Origin: an uncultured Bacilli bacterium
GTDB taxonomy: Bacteria > Bacillota_I > Bacilli_A > RF39 > UBA660
Direction of reading: 5' to 3'
Assembly: GCA_934090735.1 (NCBI GenBank)
Contig: CAKOJR010000001.1
Location: 169,186-233,185, forward strand
Length of the DNA stretch: 64,000 nucleotides
Shown here: positions 9,024 to 18,143 of the stretch, one piece after another
Layout: every line of letters starts with the position of its first letter
How positions within the stretch are numbered: position 1 is the first letter of the stretch
Notes under the pieces: model-generated
What the model was told of the DNA's origin: nothing
The model's database searches: none
The model's input: the letters and a program-made list of their open reading frames with translations, nothing else
Program-made: the position numbers and the translations under genes

Positions 9024-11033
9024 ATGAATGATGAAAATAGTTTAGATAAAAAAAAGAAGAAGCTTAAAATATATTATAGTTTGCTTATTACTGTTATATG
9101 TATAATTGGAGTTTCTTTTGCGTGGTTTAGACTCTATTTAAGTCAGAATGAAGATAATACTTTAGCTTCAAGAACATGTTTTAATACAACACTTACTGAA
9201 GATACATCTAAGTTAGCAATTAGCGATGCTTTTCCAATAAGTGATGTAGATGGGCTTAAACAAACCCCATTTACTTTTACAATAAAAAATACATGTAGTA
9301 ATTATGTTAAAGTTTATGTAACTATTAATAGTACGTATCGTACAAGTACAAGTTCATCATATTTAAGTGATAATTATTTAAAGGTTAATGTGTCTTCTAG
9401 TGGAGCTACTGATGGGCCTTCTGTTGTACTTGGCGCTCAAACTTTAACTGATTTAAATGGAAGTAGTAAAGGATATGTTTTATTATCAGCTTATTTAGGA
9501 GCTAATGAAGAAAAGAGTTTTGACTTAAGAATTTGGATGGATAGTGCAACTACTTTAGAACAGGGGTTAAATAAAACTTGGGCTGGTAAAATCGTAGTAA
9601 TTAGTGATGCTAGTAACCAGCCTACAGTTAATGAGGTTATTTTTGCTAATAATAGGATTACTGCTCCAGTAACAGCACCTGGTAGTGAAGTTAGTGCTCA
9701 AAGACTTGAAGATATACCTGAGGAAAAATATTATATTAATGGAGAGAGCAGTGGTGGTACCATAATGGATAATGGTTCATTATTTGCTGGTGCTGGGAAG
9801 ATGTCACTACTTGGGCTTAATCAAGTAAATACAGTAAATATAGCGTATGCTGATTCTTGGACTCCTAATGGTACTGGGTTTGATCTTGTAGATGCTACAA
9901 TTGTTAAAGATAGTTATGATGATATTTATACATCACTAGTTGGTAAGTATATAAATTGGTCATCTTTAATGCATACTATAAGGGATACTGATGGAGGTGC
10001 TATAAGAGATACTGATATGGCTGATGAAATGGTTTCTCTTGCTTTGATTAGACCTTCAACTATTGCTACAACTGAATTAACTGAAATCTTTTATATTACT
10101 GCTGCTACTGCTGATGTGGTTACATTTAAAACAATATCTTCTAATAAAATTAGTTCAGAAAATGAAGAAGTGCTTGCAAGTGCTGAAGATGATTATGGAA
10201 CTTCTTATTATTTTAGGGGTGCAGTTAAAAATAATTATGTACAGTTTGCAAATAAATGCTGGAGAATAGTTAGGACACTTGGAAATGGTTCAATGAAACT
10301 TGTACTTCACAATAATAATTCAAGTGGGGTAAGTAATCCGTGTTCATCTGCAAATAATGATCCAGCTGCTGCGTTTATTGGAACTGGTGTATATAATACT
10401 GCTTCTGCTAATACTTATGTAGGTTTTATGTATGGTGAGAGTGATTCTACTGATTATAGTGTAACTCATGCTAATACAAATAAAAGTGCTATTTTAAGTA
10501 CATTAGAGACTTGGTATAAGGAAAATTTATCTGCATATGATGAGAAAATAGATGATGCTATTTGGTGTAATGATAAGTCTAATGAAGAAACCACTGCGAT
10601 CGATGCTTATGAATATGGTGCATATACTAGATTAGTAACGAATCGCACAGCATCACTGAAGTGTCAAAGTGATAATAATGGTGGTAAGCTATCTAAGTTT
10701 ACTGTTAGTGATACAGAGAATGGTAATGGAAAGCTTACTTATAAAATAGGGCTTCTTACTGCAGATGAAGTTGCTTTTGCAGGAATGAGTGCGGGAAAGA
10801 TTAATCCACTATGTTATTTAAATGAAAATGCAAGTGGTGGTTCTTGGTGGACATTATCACCATATGATTCTCAGCCGTCAAGAGCTAATATTTTCACTGT
10901 TACAAGTTCTGTAGGAACATTTGGTTTGGGTAATGTTGCATATAGTAAATATATAAGACCGTCTATTGTTCTTAGTGGTTCTGCTGCATTAACTGGAAAA
11001 GGAACTAGCGATAACCCATATATTGTAAAGTAA
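9024..11033 (+). CDS. Membrane-anchored or secreted surface protein, SipW/TasA-like N-terminal half
   Basis: A 669-residue protein with a lysine-rich cytosolic start (KKKKKLKIYY) and one hydrophobic helix (about residues 15-36), after which the chain is exported. Residues about 40-200 are rich in Ser, Thr and Asn with beta-type periodicity. The element TPFTFTIKNTCSNYVKVYV resembles camelysin/TasA-family proteins. The C-terminal 300 residues contain paired cysteines, WWTLSPY, and end with IRPSIVLSG...GTSDNPYIV, a closing motif seen in many uncultured Firmicutes surface proteins. Function is unknown; a fibre or adhesin is a guess. It has its own promoter and terminator and no operon partner. 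Confidence 0.6.
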   Translation: MNDENSLDKKKKKLKIYYSLLITVICIIGVSFAWFRLYLSQNEDNTLASRTCFNTTLTEDTSKLAISDAFPISDVDGLKQTPFTFTIKNTCSNYVKVYVTINSTYRTSTSSSYLSDNYLKVNVSSSGATDGPSVVLGAQTLTDLNGSSKGYVLLSAYLGANEEKSFDLRIWMDSATTLEQGLNKTWAGKIVVISDASNQPTVNEVIFANNRITAPVTAPGSEVSAQRLEDIPEEKYYINGESSGGTIMDNGSLFAGAGKMSLLGLNQVNTVNIAYADSWTPNGTGFDLVDATIVKDSYDDIYTSLVGKYINWSSLMHTIRDTDGGAIRDTDMADEMVSLALIRPSTIATTELTEIFYITAATADVVTFKTISSNKISSENEEVLASAEDDYGTSYYFRGAVKNNYVQFANKCWRIVRTLGNGSMKLVLHNNNSSGVSNPCSSANNDPAAAFIGTGVYNTASANTYVGFMYGESDSTDYSVTHANTNKSAILSTLETWYKENLSAYDEKIDDAIWCNDKSNEETTAIDAYEYGAYTRLVTNRTASLKCQSDNNGGKLSKFTVSDTENGNGKLTYKIGLLTADEVAFAGMSAGKINPLCYLNENASGGSWWTLSPYDSQPSRANIFTVTSSVGTFGLGNVAYSKYIRPSIVLSGSAALTGKGTSDNPYIVK

Positions 11034-11038
11034 TGATA

Positions 11039-11066
11039 AATACCAATGAAAGTTGGTATTTTTTTT
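11039..11066 (+). terminator. Terminator after the surface protein gene
   Basis: AATACCAA/TTGGTATT stem with a TGAAAG loop and a T-tract of eight or more. Confidence 0.88.
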
Positions 11067-11107
11067 AATTTGTGGTATAATAGATGAACTTTCAAGGGGG
11101 AATTGGT

Positions 11108-12601
11108 GTGAAAGAGTTATTTTTAAGATTTCGTAATGGGGATATGTCTGCTAGAGAGGAGATTATTATCCGTAATATGAATCTTGTATATTTTTTAATT
11201 AATAAAAGTTTATATGATAATACTGATGATAATTTTCAAATAGGTTTTATTGGGCTTATTAAGGCAGTTGATACTTTTGATATTGAAAGTGGTCATAGTT
11301 TTAGTACTTATGCTTCTAGATGCATAATGAATGAGATTATGATGTATTATAAAAATCTTCATAAAGAAAAGGCTGAATATATTTTAGATGATTCTGTATC
11401 TAGAGATAGAAGAGAATCTTTAGTTGAATGTATAAGTGATGGAACTGATATTACTGATAGCATTGATAGTAAAGATTTTAATGAAGTGCTTATGAGACTT
11501 ATTTTAAATATGGATAATGAAAGAGATAAAAAGATATTAAGTTTATACTTTGGATTTGATGGTAAAACTCATTTAATGAAAGAGATAGCTAATATTGTTG
11601 GTCTTGATAATAGTAGTGTTGGTAGAATTTTAAAAAGATATTTAGACTTGTTTAAAGATTATGTTAAAGAGCTTGGATGTGGGGATAAACCTATGTGCTT
11701 AACTCAAAGATTTAAAGATTGTTCTAGTTTTAGACTTAATTATTTAATTAATATGCTTGATGATGAAGATAAAAAGCTTGCTTTAAAGAGATTAGATAAT
11801 TCTGATGATGATTTGAGTGAAGAAGAAATAATAAAATATTATGGTAAAATATTACCTTATTTTGATAGCTCGATGAAGAATGTTAATGCAGAGAAAAAAT
11901 TATTTCCTAGAGTAAAAAGAGATAAAGTTGCATTAATGTGTATGATGGATATTTATAGAGATAAAGTTAGAACTTTAATAAGTGATGATGAGAATTTTGA
12001 CAGAAAAGAACTTTTAGGTTTAATTGGAGCTGGTAAGGCAATACTAGATAGTCGTACTTATGGAGAAGCTTCTAAAAAAGTTATGGAGTATGCTAAGAAA
12101 GAGATTGAACGTGATGCTGTAATAGTAGATGAAATTACTTATAAGTGTGCAAGAATAGTTCAAAAGGGAGTAGTACCATTTATAAATAATTTGATATCTA
12201 GTGGTAGTGATAGTTTTGTTTTAAATTCTTATTATAATAGATTAGAAAGTAAAATAAATACTGCTGGTGGTAATACAAATAAAGTTATTAGTGATAGTTT
12301 AAATAGTCAAATAGATTTGATAGATAATTGTGTTGTTAATAGAAGTGTTTATGATTTTGTATTAAATTATGTAAAGTCATCTAAATATAATAAGTTATCG
12401 ATAATGTTTTTTGATGATGAAATTAGTATTTATGTAATGCGTAAAGGATTAACTGGCAGGGTTTATGATGAAGATGATATTGCTTACTTTTTAGGAATAA
12501 CCAAAGATAAGGTTAAAGATATTTATAACAGAGTAGCTTTAGCTGTAAGAGAATATAAGTTAGATGGAAATTTATTTGTTGATGTTGGATTCGGTTTATA
12601 A
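11108..12601 (+). CDS. Sigma-70-like protein with long C-terminal extension and a second HTH
   Basis: A 497-residue protein. The first 110 residues look like sigma region 2 (MNLVYFLINKSL, GFIGLIKAVDTFD, FSTYASRCIMNEI), which binds the -10 element and core polymerase. Residues about 140-195 form a region 4-like helix-turn-helix (ERDKKILSLYFGF, MKEIANIVGLDNSSVGRIL). About 300 further residues, unlike a normal sigma factor, end in another HTH-like segment (DIAYFLGITKDKVKDIYNRV). The GTG start at 11108 is chosen because GGGGG lies eight bases upstream and the TATAAT box at 11076-11081 would place the transcript start after the ATG at 11084. It sits alone between terminators. It could be a specialised sigma factor or a regulator derived from one. 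Confidence 0.65.
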   Translation: MKELFLRFRNGDMSAREEIIIRNMNLVYFLINKSLYDNTDDNFQIGFIGLIKAVDTFDIESGHSFSTYASRCIMNEIMMYYKNLHKEKAEYILDDSVSRDRRESLVECISDGTDITDSIDSKDFNEVLMRLILNMDNERDKKILSLYFGFDGKTHLMKEIANIVGLDNSSVGRILKRYLDLFKDYVKELGCGDKPMCLTQRFKDCSSFRLNYLINMLDDEDKKLALKRLDNSDDDLSEEEIIKYYGKILPYFDSSMKNVNAEKKLFPRVKRDKVALMCMMDIYRDKVRTLISDDENFDRKELLGLIGAGKAILDSRTYGEASKKVMEYAKKEIERDAVIVDEITYKCARIVQKGVVPFINNLISSGSDSFVLNSYYNRLESKINTAGGNTNKVISDSLNSQIDLIDNCVVNRSVYDFVLNYVKSSKYNKLSIMFFDDEISIYVMRKGLTGRVYDEDDIAYFLGITKDKVKDIYNRVALAVREYKLDGNLFVDVGFGL

Positions 12602-12604
12602 TGA

Positions 12605-12634
12605 AAGAAATGTGCTTAGGCATGTTTTTTTCTT
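12605..12634 (+). terminator. Terminator of the sigma-like gene
   Basis: ATGTGC/GCATGT stem extended by A-T pairs, loop TTAG, then seven T. Confidence 0.8.
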
Positions 12635-12699
12635 TTAGATAAAAAAATTATGGTAATCTTTAAGGTTTTCTAGTATAATAAGGCTTGGGTGATTTAGGA

Positions 12700-13878
12700 A
12701 TGAAAATATTAAGTGTTAATGCTGGTTCATCTTCATTAAAGTTTACTTTATTTGAAATGCCAGAAGAAAAAGAACTTATTAGTGGAGTTTTTGAGAGAAT
12801 TGGAATTGATAACTCATTTTATACTATTAAGTTAAATGGAGAAAAAATTAAGAAGGAGACAGAACTAAAAGATCATAAGGCTGCTTTTGAGTTATTAGTT
12901 AAAGAGTTAATTGATAATAAGATTGTTGAGTCTTTAGATGAGATTGCAGGAATTGGGCACAGAATAGTTCAAGGTGGTTCATACTTTGATAAAACTGTTT
13001 TAGCAACTGAAGATAATATTTCAATTGTAGAGAAGTTATCTAGTTTAGCGCCACTTCATAATCCAGCTGCTGTTGTTGGTATTCGTGCTGCTCAAAGTGT
13101 ATTTCCAAATGCTACACAAACTTTAGTATTTGATACTGCTTTCCATCAAACTATGGAAGAAGAAGTATATTTATATCCTGTTCCTTATGAATGGTATACT
13201 AAATATGCAGTAAGAAGATATGGTGCTCATGGCACTAGTCATAAGTATGTTAGTATGCGTGCTAATGAAATTTTAGATAATGAAGATGCTAGACTTATTA
13301 CTTGTCATATAGGTAATGGTGCATCTATTAGTGCTGTTAAGGGTGGCAAGTGTGTTGAAACTTCTATGGGTCTTACACCAAATGCTGGACTTATGATGGG
13401 TACTAGATGTGGTGATATTGATGCTACTATTCTTCCTTATATTATGGAGGAAACTGGAATGAGTGCTAAAGAAATGGATACTGCACTTAATAAACAATCC
13501 GGATTATTAGGTATAAGTGGTGTATCATCAGATTCAAGAGATATTGAAGATGGTATTACTAATGGAGATGAAAGATGTATTCTTGCTCAAAAAATGTATG
13601 TTAAGAGAATAGTTGATTTTATTGCTAAGTATTATGTTGAACTTGGTGGATGCGATGCTATTATCTTTACTGCTGGTGTTGGTGAGAATTCAATAAGTAC
13701 TCGTATGGATGTTATGGAAAAACTTGCTTGTTTAGGAGTTAAACCGGATGAAGAGAGAAATAATGTAAGAGGAAAAGAAGCTTTAATTAGTGCTGATAAT
13801 AGTAAGATTCCTGTTTATGTTATTCCAACTAATGAAGAATTAATGATTGCTACAGATACTTATAATTTAGCGAAGTAA
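12700..13878 (+). CDS. ackA: Acetate kinase
   Basis: Converts acetyl phosphate and ADP to acetate and ATP, the energy-yielding end of mixed-acid fermentation. About 392 residues. The N-terminal VNAGSSSLKFTLF is the acetate kinase signature. GIGHRIVQGG, FDTAFHQTM and RYGAHGTSHKYVS give substrate and nucleotide contacts, and the C-terminus has FTAGVGENS. I use the ATG at 12700: GGGTGA sits seven bases upstream, and a TATAAT at 12674-12679 puts the transcript start about where the alternative TTG at 12685 would be. No pta gene is adjacent. nrnA follows 11 bases downstream in the same transcript. Confidence 0.96.
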   Translation: MKILSVNAGSSSLKFTLFEMPEEKELISGVFERIGIDNSFYTIKLNGEKIKKETELKDHKAAFELLVKELIDNKIVESLDEIAGIGHRIVQGGSYFDKTVLATEDNISIVEKLSSLAPLHNPAAVVGIRAAQSVFPNATQTLVFDTAFHQTMEEEVYLYPVPYEWYTKYAVRRYGAHGTSHKYVSMRANEILDNEDARLITCHIGNGASISAVKGGKCVETSMGLTPNAGLMMGTRCGDIDATILPYIMEETGMSAKEMDTALNKQSGLLGISGVSSDSRDIEDGITNGDERCILAQKMYVKRIVDFIAKYYVELGGCDAIIFTAGVGENSISTRMDVMEKLACLGVKPDEERNNVRGKEALISADNSKIPVYVIPTNEELMIATDTYNLAK

Positions 13879-13889
13879 GGAGTGATGAT

Positions 13890-14846
13890 ATGCTAGAAAA
13901 AAGCATATATAAAGCAATTAGTAAATATAATAATATAGTTGTTGCAAGACATATCGGACCTGATCCAGATGCTGTGTGTAGTCAGCTTGCTTTAAGAGAT
14001 TCGATTAAGCTTACATTTCCTAAGAAAAATGTTTATGCTGTTGGACTAAGCGTTTCTAGATTTAAGTATTTTGGACATTTAGATCATATTGATGATAGTA
14101 CTTTAGAAAAACCATTACTTATTGTTTTAGATTTACCAAATATATCTAGAATTGATGGAGCTAATATAAAGAATTATGCTGATGTAATAAAGATAGATCA
14201 TCATCCTTATGAAGATAAGATGGGTTCTTTAGAGATAGTTGATACTAGTAGTTCTTCTACTTGTGAGCTTATTGCTCTTCTTATAAAAAATACTAGACTT
14301 AAGATGGATGATAAGATAGCTGAAAATCTTTATTTAGGTATGGTTGCTGATAGTGATAGATTTTTACTTTCAACAACTACTGCAAGAACATTAGATGTAG
14401 CTTCGTATTTAGTTAAAAATTATAATTTTGATTTAAATAATAGTTATAAGATGCTTTATGATAGACCTCTTAATGAGTTTAAGTTTCAAGCATTTTTAGC
14501 TCTTAATATGACTGTTACTGAAAATGGTTTTGCATATATGAAGATTACTAAAGATATGATAAATGAGTATGGTGTAGATGCAGGTAGTGCTTCTAACATG
14601 GTTAATAATTTTAATTTCATAAAAGAGGTTATTGCTTGGAGTTTTGTATCTTATGATGAAAAAACAGAATTATATAAGGTAAATATTCGTTCTAGAGGAC
14701 CAGTTATAAATGAGATTGCTCAGCAGTTTAATGGTGGGGGTCATAAGTTTGCTTCTGGTGCTAGAATAAAGAATGCTGATGATATTGATAGATTATTTAA
14801 AGCATTAGATGATGCTTGTAAGACTTATAGGGAGACTAATTTGTAG
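13890..14846 (+). CDS. nrnA: DHH/DHHA1 phosphoesterase, NrnA-type oligoribonuclease/pAp phosphatase
   Basis: A 318-residue DHH-family hydrolase that degrades very short RNAs and 3'-phosphoadenosine phosphate. Metal ligands are visible in ARHIGPDPDAVCSQLALR (motif I), VLDLP (motif II) and IKIDHHPYED, the DHH motif near residue 100. The C-terminal DHHA1 domain carries the substrate-binding GGGHKFASGA. Gene order and length fit NrnA of Bacilli. A GdpP-type role is unlikely because the PAS and GGDEF parts are absent. The gene ends in a terminator that overlaps its stop codon. Confidence 0.88.
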   Translation: MLEKSIYKAISKYNNIVVARHIGPDPDAVCSQLALRDSIKLTFPKKNVYAVGLSVSRFKYFGHLDHIDDSTLEKPLLIVLDLPNISRIDGANIKNYADVIKIDHHPYEDKMGSLEIVDTSSSSTCELIALLIKNTRLKMDDKIAENLYLGMVADSDRFLLSTTTARTLDVASYLVKNYNFDLNNSYKMLYDRPLNEFKFQAFLALNMTVTENGFAYMKITKDMINEYGVDAGSASNMVNNFNFIKEVIAWSFVSYDEKTELYKVNIRSRGPVINEIAQQFNGGGHKFASGARIKNADDIDRLFKALDDACKTYRETNL

Positions 14847-14857
14847 TCTTCTTTTGT
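14833..14857 (+). terminator. Terminator of ackA-nrnA
   Basis: AGACTA/TAGTCT stem spanning the nrnA stop codon, followed by TCTTTTGTTTTT. Confidence 0.75.
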
Positions 14858-14922
14858 TTTTACTTAATTTTTACAAAAAAACTATATAATAAATTGTAGA
14901 AAGATATGATAATGGTGATAGA

Positions 14923-15237
14923 ATGAAAATTAACTTCGCATTTTACAGCACAAGTTGGCTATTTAAATATAGCAATTAATTTAAATTCATATAGCACTGC
15001 AAAAAGTGATTATAAAAATGTTTTAGATGAGTTACTTATCTGGGTTAAATATTACTATGAAAATAAAAATTTAAATATAGTGAATCATGATAATTCTTTA
15101 AGAATTCATGTTTTGTTAGAGGATATTAGGTATTTGATAAGAATATCGAAATAGAGTTAGAAATTGCTGATAATATATTAATTAGGTATGAAGCTATAGT
15201 TAAAATGATAAATGATGAAAGAAAGAGCGCTTGTTAG
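14923..15237 (+). pseudogene. Decayed small gene of unknown family, two frameshifts
   Basis: This is the content of the gap between nrnA and fmt. The ATG at 14923, behind GGTGATAG, opens a frame that soon stops. A second frame reads on for about 65 codons as HFTAQVGYLNIAINLNSYS... to LLEDIRYL. After another shift it continues as DKNIEIELEIADNILIRYE to a TAG at 15235. Together they make one plausible protein of about 100 residues interrupted twice. The codon use is gene-like. No homologue recognised. A sequencing or assembly error is possible but would need two events. Confidence 0.5.
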
Positions 15238-15247
15238 TGTTCTTTTT
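15224..15247 (+). terminator. Terminator upstream of fmt
   Basis: AGAGCGCT/AGTGTTCT stem (with G-U pairs), loop TGTT, followed by TTTT. It overlaps the end of the decayed gene. Confidence 0.75.
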
Positions 15248-15296
15248 CTTTTATTTTGTGTTTTGTTTTGATAAAATAAATATGGAAGGTGAAATA

Positions 15297-16220
15297 ATGG
15301 ATAAGTTAAAAGTTGTATTTATGGGAACACCTTTATTTAGTGTTAATGTATTAAATGCTTTAGCTGATAATTATGATGTTGTACTTGCAGTAACATCCCC
15401 GGATGCTTATGTTGGAAGAAAGAAGATTTTAACTCCTTGTCCAGTGAAGAGGCGTGCGATAGAGTTAGGTATTCCAGTTATTAATCCAGCTAAAGTTAGT
15501 AATGATTATGGAGATATAGTAAAAGCTGAGCCTGATGTTATTATTACTTGTGCTTATGGTCAGATAGTGTCTAAAGATATTTTAGTTATTCCTAAGTATG
15601 GATGCATTAATATACATGCTTCACTGCTTCCTAAATATAGAGGCGGAGCACCAATTCATTATGTTTTAATTAATGGAGAAGAAGAAACTGGTGTTACTCT
15701 TATGTATATGGATGAGGGAATGGATACTGGTGATATGCTTGTTAGTGAAAGTATAAGAATAGATGATAATGATAATATAGAAACATTAAGCAATAAGTTA
15801 TCAGTACTTGGTTCTAAGATGATTGTTAAATATTTGGAAGATATTATTAATGGTAAAATCAAGAGAGTAAAGCAAGATAATGTTAAAGCTACATTTGCAA
15901 GAATTATTAAAAGAAGTGATGAACATTTAGATTTTAATGTTAGTAATAGAGATGTTTTTAATAGATTTAGAGCTCTTAGTCCTAATCCACTTCCTAATTT
16001 TATTATGGATGATGCAGAATTTAAAATAGCAGAGTGCCAGCTTTGCGATGAGGAAGGCAATGCTAGTGAGATTATTAGTGAAGGAAAAGATTATTTTGTT
16101 ATAGGATGTGCTAGTGGGTCTATAAAAGTTACAAAGATTAAGCCATCTGGGAAAAATATAATGAGCGTTAGAGACTTTAAAAATGGTTATGGTAGTCTTT
16201 TGGGTAAGGTGTTAAAGTGA
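15297..16220 (+). CDS. fmt: Methionyl-tRNA formyltransferase
   Basis: Formylates initiator Met-tRNA with 10-formyl-THF so that translation can begin. About 307 residues. The N-terminal VVFMGTPLFSVNVL opens the Rossmann fold. INIHASLLPKYRGGAPI contains the catalytic His and the formyl-donor pocket, followed by TGVTLMYMDEGMDTGDML. The C-terminal OB-like tRNA-binding domain is short but present. The ATG at 15297 has GGAAGGTG upstream; the open frame before it is a hydrophobic translation of the T-rich terminator region and is not coding. The next gene overlaps the stop by four bases. Confidence 0.95.
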   Translation: MDKLKVVFMGTPLFSVNVLNALADNYDVVLAVTSPDAYVGRKKILTPCPVKRRAIELGIPVINPAKVSNDYGDIVKAEPDVIITCAYGQIVSKDILVIPKYGCINIHASLLPKYRGGAPIHYVLINGEEETGVTLMYMDEGMDTGDMLVSESIRIDDNDNIETLSNKLSVLGSKMIVKYLEDIINGKIKRVKQDNVKATFARIIKRSDEHLDFNVSNRDVFNRFRALSPNPLPNFIMDDAEFKIAECQLCDEEGNASEIISEGKDYFVIGCASGSIKVTKIKPSGKNIMSVRDFKNGYGSLLGKVLK

Positions 16221-16690
16221 AACTTCTAATAAAACAAAAAGTATTTAGCTGGTTTGATAGTTATAATATTTATGATGAAAATGAAAATGTCATTTATAAA
16301 GTTAAAGGTGAATTTGCTTGGGGACATTTACTTAGGATTTATGATGAAAGTGATATGGAAGTTGGGTTACTAAAACAAAAGATGTTTACATTGTTTCCTA
16401 AATTCATTTTAAGAGTTAAAGATAAAGAATATATATTAAATAAAGAATTTACCTTTTTAAAAGAAGTGCTTTCGATTAATGATTTAGATATGGTCGTAAT
16501 GGGTAATTTTTTAGGTTGGAGTTATGAGATTAAAAGGAATGATAAGGTAATTGCTAGGACATCTAAAAAGTTAAGTTATACGGATGTATATGAAATTAAT
16601 ATTAAAGATGAAAAAGATTCACTTTTAGTACTTTTAATAGTTTTATCGATAGATGCACTACATTGTAATAATGGAGGAACTAATGGGTAA
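16217..16690 (+). CDS. LURP-one-related (YxjI-like) protein
   Basis: A 157-residue protein of the LURP-one/Tubby-like beta-barrel family. Visible features are repeated short beta segments such as KQKVFSWFDSYNIYDENEN, YKVKGEF, GLLKQKMFTLFPKF and SYEIKRNDKVIARTSKK. These match YxjI-type proteins, thought to bind membrane phospholipid or to act as scramblase relatives; the bacterial role is unknown. It starts inside the fmt stop codon (GTGA overlap) and overlaps the next gene by eight bases, so it is translationally coupled at both ends. Confidence 0.75.
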   Translation: MKLLIKQKVFSWFDSYNIYDENENVIYKVKGEFAWGHLLRIYDESDMEVGLLKQKMFTLFPKFILRVKDKEYILNKEFTFLKEVLSINDLDMVVMGNFLGWSYEIKRNDKVIARTSKKLSYTDVYEINIKDEKDSLLVLLIVLSIDALHCNNGGTNG

Positions 16691-17249
16691 GTTTAAGGCA
16701 ATATGGAATAATCCTAGATATAATGCTTTAATCAGATTGGGATTATGGTTTATATTTTTTACATTCGTGATAATTTTTATTAGGGTTTCACCTAAAGAGG
16801 AGAGTAAAACTAAAAATGAAGTAACAAAGCAAATTACATATACTGATATAAAGAAAGAGTTTATAAATTCATCTGTAATGCTTACTATAGATAATGGGAT
16901 ATATTATGTTAATGGTGTTATTAAAGATGGGACGTTTACAGGAACTATTCAGGATGAAAATACAGTTAATAAAGTTTATTATGATGGTGTTATGTATTTG
17001 GTTGATAAGGGAGAGAAAACAGAAACTGATTTATATAGTGAATTTAATGATAAACTTATTTTACCAAAAGATATTATTAGTGTAATAGATAATTATAATG
17101 GGTTACTTAAAACTGGTGAAAATGAAAAAAGTTATACTTATGATATAAATGATGGCAAGTATGTTATTTATGTTAAAGATGAAAAAATATGTAAAGTTAC
17201 ATATGAAAAGGATAATTTAGTGTATACTTTAGAGTATAATTTCTTATAG
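16683..17249 (+). CDS. Single-pass membrane protein, unknown
   Basis: A 188-residue protein with one N-terminal membrane helix (about 14-36, ALIRLGLWFIFFTFVIIFI) and an extracytoplasmic domain with alternating polar/hydrophobic beta character (YYVNGVIKDGTFTGTIQDEN and similar). I choose the ATG at 16683, behind GGAGG, over an upstream ATG lying inside the previous gene. No family recognised. The layout, a small membrane protein with an exposed beta-rich domain between a LURP-one gene and a Tim44/SPFH module, suggests an envelope-related role; this is only context. Confidence 0.6.
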   Translation: MGKFKAIWNNPRYNALIRLGLWFIFFTFVIIFIRVSPKEESKTKNEVTKQITYTDIKKEFINSSVMLTIDNGIYYVNGVIKDGTFTGTIQDENTVNKVYYDGVMYLVDKGEKTETDLYSEFNDKLILPKDIISVIDNYNGLLKTGENEKSYTYDINDGKYVIYVKDEKICKVTYEKDNLVYTLEYNFL

Positions 17250-17267
17250 AAGTAAGAAGAGGTAAAG

Positions 17268-18143
17268 ATGAAAAAGAAGTTTTTAATATTTTTAGTATCA
17301 ATTGGTTTGATATTTTCTGGCGTAAGTTTGGTTAGAGCTGATAGTGGTTGGGACTCAAGTTATGATTCTGGTGGTGGCGGATGGTCATCAGGTGGAAGCA
17401 GCTGGTCTGGAGGAAGTAGTAGCTGGGATTCTGGTTGGAGTAGTGGTGGCTCTAGTGGGAGTCATTCATATAGTTATTCAGATGGTGGCAACATATCTTT
17501 TTTGATATTTTTTGTAATAGTTATAATTATAATTATTTATTGTAGTATTAATGGTGGCAAAGGTGGTTCTAGTTCATCATCAAATAGAGCAGATAATTAT
17601 CCAGAAATTAAAGATGACAGATTAAAGAAGATAGGTATGGATGCAGATGAGTTTAAAAAATTGGCATTCGAACTATATAAGAATATTCAAGAGGAATGGA
17701 TGAATTTCGATTATGATGGCTTAAGAAAACATTTGACTGACGAATTATATAATACGTATATGATGCAACTTGATGCCTTAAAAGTAAAGGGACAGCAAAA
17801 TATTATGAAAGACTTTGAAAATATTGCGGTTAAAATTACTAATATTACAGAAGAGTCTGGTATGGTTAATGTTACTGTTTATCTTCATACAGCAATGTAC
17901 GATTATGTAGTTGATAATAATAAGAAGGTTGTAAGAGGTAAGGATAATCATAAGTTAGATATTGAGTATACAATTACATTTGTTAAGTCTAGTGAATCTA
18001 GCCAAGAAGTTTGTCCTAATTGTGGAGCTCCATTTAAAGGTGTAGCTGGTGGGACTTGTGATTATTGTGGAAGCACAATTGTTACTGGACCTAAAGAATA
18101 TGTTATGAGTAAGAAAACTTGTATTGGTCAAAGGATGAGATAA
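17268..18143 (+). CDS. Tim44-like domain protein with Gly/Ser/Trp-rich linker and zinc ribbon (YdjH-like)
   Basis: 291 residues. It has a signal peptide (about 1-25, ending VRADS), then a Gly/Ser/Trp-rich stretch (about 27-68) with repeated SSGGSSW-type units, and a membrane helix (about 74-92). A cytosolic Tim44-like domain (about 110-245) precedes a zinc ribbon with CPNCGAP and CDYCGS. This resembles B. subtilis YdjH, which works with YdjG and the SPFH protein YdjI at the membrane near PspA. The next gene is a shorter paralogue and the third encodes the SPFH partner. The ATG has GAGGTAAAG upstream. Confidence 0.7.
   Translation: MKKKFLIFLVSIGLIFSGVSLVRADSGWDSSYDSGGGGWSSGGSSWSGGSSSWDSGWSSGGSSGSHSYSYSDGGNISFLIFFVIVIIIIIYCSINGGKGGSSSSSNRADNYPEIKDDRLKKIGMDADEFKKLAFELYKNIQEEWMNFDYDGLRKHLTDELYNTYMMQLDALKVKGQQNIMKDFENIAVKITNITEESGMVNVTVYLHTAMYDYVVDNNKKVVRGKDNHKLDIEYTITFVKSSESSQEVCPNCGAPFKGVAGGTCDYCGSTIVTGPKEYVMSKKTCIGQRMR

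Noticed and set aside
15659..16060. Minus-strand open frame opposite fmt
   Set aside because: Shadow of a strongly conserved gene; its product is Ser/Leu-rich low-complexity typical of antisense of AT-rich coding DNA.
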